Shown one piece after another: positions 37,339-44,591 of a stretch of DNA of 44,591 nucleotides (position 1 is its first letter; every line of letters begins with the position of its first letter). Made by a program: the position numbers and the translations under genes. Source of the stretch: Candidatus Moraniibacteriota bacterium (GTDB lineage Bacteria > Patescibacteriota > Minisyncoccia > Moranbacterales > UBA2206); NCBI GenBank assembly GCA_026396175.1, contig JAPLXG010000006.1:140492-185082 (forward strand), given 5' to 3'. The notes under the pieces were generated by a model. That model saw nothing but the letters and a program-made list of their open reading frames with translations. It was not told the DNA's origin and searched no databases.

Positions 37339-40300
37339 ATGAATATGTTTAAGAAAATTGATTCAAGAAAAAAGTATTCTGAGATGGAGCGTGAAATTAT
37401 CCAGTTTTGGAAAGAAGACGGCACTTTTCGAAAATCAGTGGAGCAGAGGAGTAAGGATAAGTATTATAGTTTCTATGATGGGCCGCCGTTTATTACCGGC
37501 GTGCCGCATTATGGCACTTTGCTTTCTTCGATCGTGAAAGACGCCGTGCCGAGGTATTGGACGATGAAGGGATTTCGTGTTGAGCGGCGTTGGGGCTGGG
37601 ATTGTCATGGACTGCCGGCGGAAAATATGGTGGAGAAAAAATTGGGACTCAAAAGCAAGCGAGATATTGAAGAAAAAATCGGTATCGCCGCTTTCAATGA
37701 AGCCTGTCTTCGTGAAACTTCGCAAATCGCCAGTGAGTGGGAAGATGTGATTGATCGCGTTGGTCGTTGGGTGGAATTTAAAGGAGCGTATAAAACAATG
37801 GACAAGGGTTATATGGAATCGGTTTGGTGGGCGTTTTCGGAGCTGCACAAAAAGGGACTGATTTATGAAGATGTGCGCGTGTCGCTCTATTGCCCACGCT
37901 GTTCGACGCCGCTATCAAACTTTGAAATCGCGATGGACAATTCCTACGAGATGGATAGTGATCCGTCGGCCTTCGTAAAATTAAAAATCAAAAATCCCAT
38001 GCCTACCGGCAGGCAGGAAAAATCAAAATTAGAGAATGAAAATAGTTATTTTCTGGTATGGACAACTACGCCATGGACATTGCTTGCTAACGTTGCGCTA
38101 GCTATTGGAAAAGACATTGATTATGTTAAAGTCAGAACCACTGACCTTGCCTACCGGCAGGCAGGTTCTCACGTGAGCGCACATGATTTCACTGAATATT
38201 ATATCTTAGCCAAAGAAAGATTGGAAAAAGTTTTTGATAATGACAAATATGAAATTATAAAAGAGATGAAAGGTAAAGACTTGGTCGGGATGGAATATGA
38301 ACCAATTTTTCCACACGACATTGAAAAGGGTTATCGAGTAATCGCGGGGGATTTTGTGACGACAGAAGACGGCTCGGGCATAGTTCACCTTGCGCCAGCT
38401 TTTGGTGAGGATGACTTCCAAGCCAGAAAACCAAACAATTTGCCGATTATCATGAACGTGGATGAAGAAGGACAGTTCACAGAAGGGGAGTGGCAGGGGC
38501 AAAAAGTTTGGGATGCGAACAATGATATTGTGAAATGGCTGAAAGTTAATAATTTTCTTTTCAAGCGCGAACAAATTACGCACAGCTATCCGCATTGTCA
38601 CAGATGCCACACAAAGTTAATCTATAAAGCTCAGCCAGCCTGGTATGTGAACGTGGACAATATTCGCAAAGACTTGGTGAGCGAGAATGAAAAAATAAAT
38701 TGGTACCCGGAATTTTTGAAGCACGGCCGATTTCAAAATGGAATTGAAAGCGCGCCGGATTGGAACATTTCGCGTGACCGCTATTTTGGCACGGCCATTC
38801 CGGTTTGGAAATGCTCATCAGGAGACAGCGAACAAAAGTCAGTGAACAGTAATCAGGAAGGAAAATGCGGGAATATAAAAGTTGTTGGGTCTTATGAGGA
38901 GCTTAAGGCGTTATCAGGAGTGGAGTTGGATGATTATCACCGGCCAGGGGTGGATAATATCACTTTCAAATGTGAGAAGTGCGGAGGTGAGATGAAGCGG
39001 ATTCCACAAGTATTTGATTCTTGGATCGAAGCCGGTTCGATGCCGTTTGCGCAATTTCACTATCCCTTTGAAAACAAGGAAGTGTTTGAAAAAAGTTTTC
39101 CGACCGATTTTATCTCGGAATACATCGCGCAAACTAGGGCTTGGTTCTATGTACTCCACGTTCTCTCGGTGGGAATTTTTGGCAAAATCAGTTTCAAAAA
39201 TGTTGTGACGACCGGAACAATTGCCGGATCAGATGGAAAGAAGATGTCAAAGTCTTTGGGAAATTATCCTGATTCAAATGTTGTCTTGGAAAAATACAGC
39301 GCTGATGCTCTGCGATTCTATCTCTTGTCTTCGCCACTTCTCAACGCGCAAAATATCAGTTTTTCCGAAAAAGCGATTCAAGATATTCAGCGAAAAGTTT
39401 TGGCAACACTTTGGAACAGTTATTCTTTTTTCACGCTTTATGCCAATGTGGATAAATTCGTTCCAAAAGACATAAACGTGGCAAATCAAGACGCGATGAA
39501 TCGAGATACGATAAACCAAGACGCGATGAATCGCGTCTCTACGAAGACAAATCTTTTGGATCGTTGGATTATTTCCGAGTTGCATAAATTAATCGGAGAA
39601 GTGGACACAAATATGCAAGGCTATGACCTTGTTAAAGCGACCAGGCCGTTCGAACTTTTTGTGGACAATCTTTCTAACTGGTACATCAGAAGAAGCCGCA
39701 AACGTTTTTGGAAAAGTGAAAATGACGGCGACAAAAACAGCGCCTATGAGACTTTGCACTACGTCCTTGTGATGCTGGCCAAAACAATGGCACCGTTCAC
39801 ACCGTTTATTGCGGAGGAGATGTACAAAAATCTCACCGGAGAAGAATCTGTACATTTAGTTGAATTTCCCGTGAGTGATGAAAAAATGATTGACGAAAAA
39901 TTAAATGCCGAGATGAAAAAAGTGCGGGATGTGATTTCTGAAGGACTGCAACAGCGGGCGCTCAATCGAATTAAAGTTCGCCAACCATTGCAAGTAGCTA
40001 GTATTAAGTATGTGGTAGATAGTATGGAGCTTAGAGAGATAATCAAAGAGGAGCTTAATATAAAAGAGCTGAACATTGACGAGAAGCAAGAAGAGAATAT
40101 CAAACTCGATACCGAAATCACCCCAGAGCTGCGACTCGAAGGTACAGCGCGCGAGTTGGTGCGGGCGATTCAGGAGATGCGCAAAGAGGCGGGTTATGAA
40201 GTGGATAATCACATTAAAGTTGGCTATGTTGGCGCTGAGGAAGTTTTCGCGAAATTTGGCGATTTGATTGCCAAAGAAACTTTAGCCAATAATATTTCCG

Positions 40301-40386
40301 CCGGAGAATTGGCATCGGCTGATCTGCAAAAAGAGGTTTTGATTGATGAGGTGAAATATGTTATTTTTATTAAGAAGGATAACTAG
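37339..40386 (+). CDS. ileS: Isoleucyl-tRNA synthetase (start likely ATG 37339)
   Basis: PPFITGVPHYGTLLSSIVKD, GWDCHGLPAE, DGKKMSKSLGNYPD, T-box leader. Confidence 0.96.
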   Translation: MNMFKKIDSRKKYSEMEREIIQFWKEDGTFRKSVEQRSKDKYYSFYDGPPFITGVPHYGTLLSSIVKDAVPRYWTMKGFRVERRWGWDCHGLPAENMVEKKLGLKSKRDIEEKIGIAAFNEACLRETSQIASEWEDVIDRVGRWVEFKGAYKTMDKGYMESVWWAFSELHKKGLIYEDVRVSLYCPRCSTPLSNFEIAMDNSYEMDSDPSAFVKLKIKNPMPTGRQEKSKLENENSYFLVWTTTPWTLLANVALAIGKDIDYVKVRTTDLAYRQAGSHVSAHDFTEYYILAKERLEKVFDNDKYEIIKEMKGKDLVGMEYEPIFPHDIEKGYRVIAGDFVTTEDGSGIVHLAPAFGEDDFQARKPNNLPIIMNVDEEGQFTEGEWQGQKVWDANNDIVKWLKVNNFLFKREQITHSYPHCHRCHTKLIYKAQPAWYVNVDNIRKDLVSENEKINWYPEFLKHGRFQNGIESAPDWNISRDRYFGTAIPVWKCSSGDSEQKSVNSNQEGKCGNIKVVGSYEELKALSGVELDDYHRPGVDNITFKCEKCGGEMKRIPQVFDSWIEAGSMPFAQFHYPFENKEVFEKSFPTDFISEYIAQTRAWFYVLHVLSVGIFGKISFKNVVTTGTIAGSDGKKMSKSLGNYPDSNVVLEKYSADALRFYLLSSPLLNAQNISFSEKAIQDIQRKVLATLWNSYSFFTLYANVDKFVPKDINVANQDAMNRDTINQDAMNRVSTKTNLLDRWIISELHKLIGEVDTNMQGYDLVKATRPFELFVDNLSNWYIRRSRKRFWKSENDGDKNSAYETLHYVLVMLAKTMAPFTPFIAEEMYKNLTGEESVHLVEFPVSDEKMIDEKLNAEMKKVRDVISEGLQQRALNRIKVRQPLQVASIKYVVDSMELREIIKEELNIKELNIDEKQEENIKLDTEITPELRLEGTARELVRAIQEMRKEAGYEVDNHIKVGYVGAEEVFAKFGDLIAKETLANNISAGELASADLQKEVLIDEVKYVIFIKKDN

Positions 40387-40422
40387 AAGGAGCAGGGTGC
40401 AACCCTGCTCCTGCGAAATATT

Positions 40423-40465
40423 CGCATGTCCCGCATTCGTAGCGCGGGTTCGCGAAGCGAATAAC
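40423..40465. repeat. Nested hairpin repeat directly before rfbC
   Basis: cgcatgtcccgcattcgtagcgcgggttcgcgaagcgaataac. Confidence 0.9.
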
Positions 40466-40467
40466 AT

Positions 40468-41022
40468 ATGCTCGAATTTCAAAAAACTAAAATCGAAGGA
40501 GTGTTTTTAATTAAACCAAAAGTGAACGGCGATCATCGCGGGTTCTTTTTGGAGACTTACCGCGAAGAAGAATTTTTGGCGGCGGGAATTGACGTGAAGT
40601 TTGTCCAAGACAATCATTCTTTTTCCGCTGAAAAAGGAGTTCTGCGCGGACTGCATTTTCAATGGCCACCGTTTGCGCAAGCGAAATTAGTGCGGGTGGT
40701 CAAAGGAAAACTGCTGGATGTGGTGGTGGATTTGCGCAAAGACAGTCCAACTTTTGGGCAATGGGAAAGCTTTGAGCTTTCGGAAGAAAATTTTCAAATG
40801 CTTTTTGTTCCGCGGGGAATGGCACATGGTTTTTGTGTGCTGGAAACTGATACGCATTTTCTCTACAAGACCGATAACTATTACAACGCCGAGAGCGACG
40901 CGGGAATTGCTTGGAATGATCCGGAATTGAAAATCACTTGGCCAATTGCCAGTCCGATTCTTTCCGAGAAAGATCAAAAACAACAAAGTTGGCAAGAGTT
41001 TTTGAAAAATAATCCGTTTTAA
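40468..41022 (+). CDS. rfbC: dTDP-4-dehydrorhamnose 3,5-epimerase
   Basis: DHRGFFLETYREEEF, VQDNHSFS, GVLRGLHFQ, VVDLRKDSPTFG, FVPRGMAHGFCVL. Confidence 0.95.
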   Translation: MLEFQKTKIEGVFLIKPKVNGDHRGFFLETYREEEFLAAGIDVKFVQDNHSFSAEKGVLRGLHFQWPPFAQAKLVRVVKGKLLDVVVDLRKDSPTFGQWESFELSEENFQMLFVPRGMAHGFCVLETDTHFLYKTDNYYNAESDAGIAWNDPELKITWPIASPILSEKDQKQQSWQEFLKNNPF

Positions 41023-41034
41023 AACTTAAAATTT

Positions 41035-41481
41035 ATGCCAAAACCAACGAATCTCGAAAAACAAAAGTACATGTTTACGGATGATATAAAATTTCTGCAA
41101 AAAGCAGTTGTATTTCATCCTGAAAAAGCTGGGCAGTTTTTGGTACTAAAGCGTCCAGCCGATGCTTTTTCGCGACCGAATGATTGGGATTTGCCTGGTG
41201 GCAATGTGCTATTTGGCGAACTTCATGAGGATTCGCTTCACAAAGAAATTAGCGAAGAAGCTAACTTGGAGGTTGGCGACCTTACGCCCATACAAATTGT
41301 AACAAAGTATGATGGAGAAAAAGAAGTATATTTTATTTTTAATGGATTCTCTTGTGTGGCAAAAGGTAGTGATGTAAAAATATCTCAAGAGCACACTGAA
41401 TATCGCTGGGTGAATAAAAAAGAATTCATCGAATTAAAACCCGCGCAATTTTTAATTGATCTTGTCGAAACAATAAAATAA
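41035..41481 (+). CDS. NUDIX hydrolase
   Basis: GGNVLFGELHEDSLHKEISEEANLEV Nudix box. Confidence 0.85.
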   Translation: MPKPTNLEKQKYMFTDDIKFLQKAVVFHPEKAGQFLVLKRPADAFSRPNDWDLPGGNVLFGELHEDSLHKEISEEANLEVGDLTPIQIVTKYDGEKEVYFIFNGFSCVAKGSDVKISQEHTEYRWVNKKEFIELKPAQFLIDLVETIK

Positions 41482-41498
41482 TTATTAAGAAAATTCAA

Positions 41499-41969
41499 AT
41501 GAAAATTCTAATTGCCTATTATTCCCGCACGGGAACAACCAAGAAAATTGCGGAAAGTTTAGCGGAAAAATTGGGAGCGGACGTTGAGGAAATCAAAGAC
41601 ACCGTTAATCGAAACGGAATCAAGGGTTATTTACTTTCCGGTCGCGACGCGATGAAAAAGAATTTGACTAAACTGGAAGCTTCGAAATTTAGTCCCAAAG
41701 AATATGACTTAGTCATCATTGGCACGCCGATTTGGAGCTGGAATTTGTCAGTGCCAATTCGGACATATCTTACTGATAACAATGACCAGTTTTCCAAAGT
41801 AGCCTTTTTTTGCACGATGGGCGGATCAGGTGACGAGAAGGCTTTCGCGGAAATGGCAGAAATCACCAACCAAAAACCGCTGGCAACTTTGGGACTAAAA
41901 ACTAGGGAAGTGGTGAAGGATAATTTTTTGGAGAAGCTGGAAGAATTTGTGGAGAAATTAAATTCTTAA
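41499..41969 (+). CDS. Flavodoxin family protein
   Basis: ILIAYYSRTGTTKKIAESLAEKL; VIIGTPIWSWNLSVPIRTYL. Confidence 0.9.
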   Translation: MKILIAYYSRTGTTKKIAESLAEKLGADVEEIKDTVNRNGIKGYLLSGRDAMKKNLTKLEASKFSPKEYDLVIIGTPIWSWNLSVPIRTYLTDNNDQFSKVAFFCTMGGSGDEKAFAEMAEITNQKPLATLGLKTREVVKDNFLEKLEEFVEKLNS

Positions 41970-41985
41970 GTGGTAGAAAAAAAGC

Positions 41986-42993
41986 ATGAAATTATTAGTA
42001 ACCGGCGGAGCAGGTTTTATTGGCTCAAACTTTATCCATTATTGGACAAAGAAATATCCCGAGGATGTTATTGTAAATTTAGACAAGTTAACCTATGCGG
42101 GGAATTTGGAAAATTTGCGCGCAGTGGAAAATTCTCCGAACTATAAATTTGTCCAAAGCGATATTGCCGACGAGAAACCGGTGGAAAAATTATTCGCTTC
42201 GGAAAAGTTTGATTTGGTTGTGCATTTTGCGGCGGAGAGTCATGTTGATCGTTCCATTTTAGAGTCGGACGTTTTTTTGCAAACTAATATTATCGGTACG
42301 CATAATCTTTTGCGTGCGGCGCTGAAAAGCAAAACCCGCTTTCATCATGTCTCGACAGATGAAGTTTTTGGGTCACTGGAAAAAACTGATCCAGCCTTCA
42401 ATGAAAAAACGCCCTATGACCCGCGCAGTCCCTATTCCGCGTCAAAAGCGGCGGCTGATCACTTGGTGCGCGCCTATTTTCACACCTATGGCTTGCCAGT
42501 GACGATTTCTAATTGTTCCAATAACTATGGACCATATCATTTTCCTGAAAAAATCTTTCCGCTATTTATCACCAACCTTTTGGAAGGTAAAAAAATTCCA
42601 CTCTATGGCGATGGCGAAGCAGTGCGTGATTGGCTCTATGTTGAAGATCATTGCAGCGCAATTGATGCAATTATCAAAAGTGGAAAAATAGGTGAGACAT
42701 ATTGCGTTGGAGGAAACAGTGAAAAGAGCAATCGGGAAGCGACTGATCGGATTTTGGAACTCTTGGGCAAAGGCGAAGAGATGATTGAATACGTAGCTGA
42801 TCGTCCCGGGCATGATCGTCGTTATGCCATCGACGCGACGAAAATTAAAAACGAGTTAGGCTGGGAACCGGCCGTTTCTTTTGAGGAAGGTTTGAAAAAA
42901 ACCGTCGAGTGGTTTCAAAATAATGAAGCGTGGTGGAAAAATATCAAGAGCGGGGAGTATCAGGATTACTACCAAAAGCAATATGGAAAATAA
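41986..42993 (+). CDS. rfbB: dTDP-glucose 4,6-dehydratase
   Basis: LLVTGGAGFIGSNFIHYW, HFAAESHVDRSI, HVSTDEVFG, YSASKAAADHLVRAY, NCSNNYGPYHFPEK. Confidence 0.96.
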   Translation: MKLLVTGGAGFIGSNFIHYWTKKYPEDVIVNLDKLTYAGNLENLRAVENSPNYKFVQSDIADEKPVEKLFASEKFDLVVHFAAESHVDRSILESDVFLQTNIIGTHNLLRAALKSKTRFHHVSTDEVFGSLEKTDPAFNEKTPYDPRSPYSASKAAADHLVRAYFHTYGLPVTISNCSNNYGPYHFPEKIFPLFITNLLEGKKIPLYGDGEAVRDWLYVEDHCSAIDAIIKSGKIGETYCVGGNSEKSNREATDRILELLGKGEEMIEYVADRPGHDRRYAIDATKIKNELGWEPAVSFEEGLKKTVEWFQNNEAWWKNIKSGEYQDYYQKQYGK

Positions 42994-43849
42994 AAAAACT
43001 AAAGTGATCATTATCGGCGCCAAAGGTATGCTTGGGCGAGCATTAGCTGATGTTTTTGCTGGTGAGAATTATGAGACACTACTTTGGGATCGGGAGCAGA
43101 TTGATATTTCCAATGGTGAAATGGTTGCAGAGCTGATTGAAAAAGAGAAACCCGATTTAGTGATTAACACTGCGGCGCATAATGCGGTGGACAAAATTGA
43201 AGAAGATGACGCGACATTCGAATTGGCCAAAAAAATCAACGGCGAAGGGCCGTTGAATTTAGCCCTTGCTTGCAACCAAGGCGGGGCGGTACTGGCGCAT
43301 TTCGTGTCTGATTATGTCTTTGATGGTGAAAAAGGTGAATATGTAGAAACAGATTTGCCCCATCCAATTTCTCGTTATGGCGAAACGAAACTGATGGGCG
43401 AGGAAAACGTGGCAAAAAATTGTGAAAAATATTATCTCATTCGCACGTCCAAGCTATTTGGTCCGCCAGCAATCTCCAAAGGCGCAAAGAAAAGTTTTTT
43501 TGAAACGATGTTGGAACTGGCGAAGAAAGATATAAGTCTCAAGGTGGTGGACGCCGAAATTTCTTGTTTTGCCTACTCCAAAGATCTTGCGGAGGCGGTG
43601 AAAAAACTGTGGGAAGAAAAGTTTCCTTTTGGCATCTATCACCTTGTAAATGAAGGGCCGGAAACGTGGTACACCGGCCTCAAGAAAGTTTTTGCGATTG
43701 TCGGCATAACCGATGTGGAAATCGTTCCCGTTTCGAGCGATACATTCCCGCGGCCAGCCAAACGCCCGGCATCAGCGATTCTCAAAAATACGAAATTTCC
43801 GCAGCTCCGGGATTGGGAGGCGGCGGCGAGGGAGTGGATGGGGAAATAA
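42983..43849 (+). CDS. rfbD: dTDP-4-dehydrorhamnose reductase-like (start likely ATG 42983, overlapping rfbB)
   Basis: VIIIGAKGMLGRALADVF, NTAAHNAVDKIEED, SDYVFDGEKGEY, YGETKLMGEENV. Confidence 0.88.
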   Translation: MENKKTKVIIIGAKGMLGRALADVFAGENYETLLWDREQIDISNGEMVAELIEKEKPDLVINTAAHNAVDKIEEDDATFELAKKINGEGPLNLALACNQGGAVLAHFVSDYVFDGEKGEYVETDLPHPISRYGETKLMGEENVAKNCEKYYLIRTSKLFGPPAISKGAKKSFFETMLELAKKDISLKVVDAEISCFAYSKDLAEAVKKLWEEKFPFGIYHLVNEGPETWYTGLKKVFAIVGITDVEIVPVSSDTFPRPAKRPASAILKNTKFPQLRDWEAAAREWMGK

Positions 43850-44165
43850 ATTTCTAAGTCCTAATTTCTAATTTCTAAACAAGTTCAAATTTCTAATGAT
43901 TAATAATACAATAATTCCTCCTCTCCCTTAGGGAGAGCCTGCCTGCCGGTAGGCAGGGATGTCACGTACTCGTGACAGGTGAGGCTATGGAATAGTCCCT
44001 TCAACTCCTCTTCTCCCCTCGGGAGAGGATGTCACGAGCACGTGACAGGTGAGGGCACGGAACAAGCGTTATACTATAGAGCGATAAATTTTTTCAAACG
44101 CCCTTGCCCTCATCCGCCCTTCGGGCACCTTCTCCCGAGGGGAGAAGGGGTATAAAACAAAACCA

Positions 44166-44591
44166 ATGAAACTCAGGATAAAATTAACAGCCAAAGCGTT
44201 ACAACGAAGCAGAAAACTAAGAAAAGAAGCCACTCCGCAAGAAATAATTCTCTGGTCTAGAATTAAAAATAGACAATTCAAGAACTTAAAATTCAAAAGA
44301 CAAAATCAAGTTGGAACATACATTGTGGATTTTATCTGCGAAGAAAAGAAGCTGATTATAGAACTAGACGGTTGGCAACACAGCGAACAAGAAAGCTATG
44401 ATACCGAACGAACTGAATATTTGGAAAGGCAAGGCTACAAAGTAATTAGAATTTGGAATGGAGAAATTAATTCTAATCTAACTGGAGTGTTTCTAAAATT
44501 GGATGAGTATTGTGAGCCTTCTCCCTCATCCCCGCCGCGGCGGGGCCACCCTGCCTACCGGCAGGCAGGCTTCTCCCTAAGGGAGAAGGGG
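44166..44591 (+). CDS. DUF559-type (Vsr-like endonuclease fold) protein, runs off the window end
   Basis: Open frame without stop: LRKEATPQEIILWSRIKNRQFKNLKFKRQNQVGTYIVDFICEEKKLIIELDGWQH...RTEYLERQGYKVIRIWNGEI. Confidence 0.85.
   Translation, partial: MKLRIKLTAKALQRSRKLRKEATPQEIILWSRIKNRQFKNLKFKRQNQVGTYIVDFICEEKKLIIELDGWQHSEQESYDTERTEYLERQGYKVIRIWNGEINSNLTGVFLKLDEYCEPSPSSPPRRGHPAYRQAGFSLREKG

Noticed and set aside
40468-43849. Complete dTDP-rhamnose operon
   Set aside because: rfbA (glucose-1-phosphate thymidylyltransferase) is not in the window; NUDIX and flavodoxin genes intervene. It may be elsewhere, so absence is not claimed as a finding.

Overview
AT-rich bacterial window. Gene content and architecture suggest a Candidate Phyla Radiation/Patescibacteria genome (inference only). 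It carries housekeeping genes (secY 3' part, adk, map, ruvX/yqgF, argS, tpiA, class II fba, gap, murD, murI, dnaE, rnhB, ileS with a T-box leader), sugar and cell-surface genes (galT, glycosyltransferases, rfbC/rfbB/rfbD) and a tRNA cluster. The accessory core (about 12.8-21.1 kb) is a [NiFe]-hydrogenase locus: NuoE-, NuoF- and NuoG/HoxU-like subunits, hypC, an unknown protein coupled to hypC, small subunit, metzincin protease, large subunit, desulfoferrodoxin and a HypA-like protein. Its oddities are: (i) the HoxU-like subunit has a C-terminal tail resembling a [FeFe]-hydrogenase H-domain without its cluster cysteines; (ii) the large subunit ends exactly at DPCISCAVH with no cleavable extension; (iii) the HypA-like protein lacks the zinc-finger domain. 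A second theme is many families of small palindromic or terminal-inverted-repeat elements. They fill spacers, abut start codons, supply stop codons, sit in frame inside ileS, dnaE and rnhB, and interrupt tRNA-Ile genes at the anticodon arm. One of these TIR elements appears to carry an intact tRNA-Ile inside an interrupted tRNA-Ile. All calls come from reading the sequence; no searches were run.
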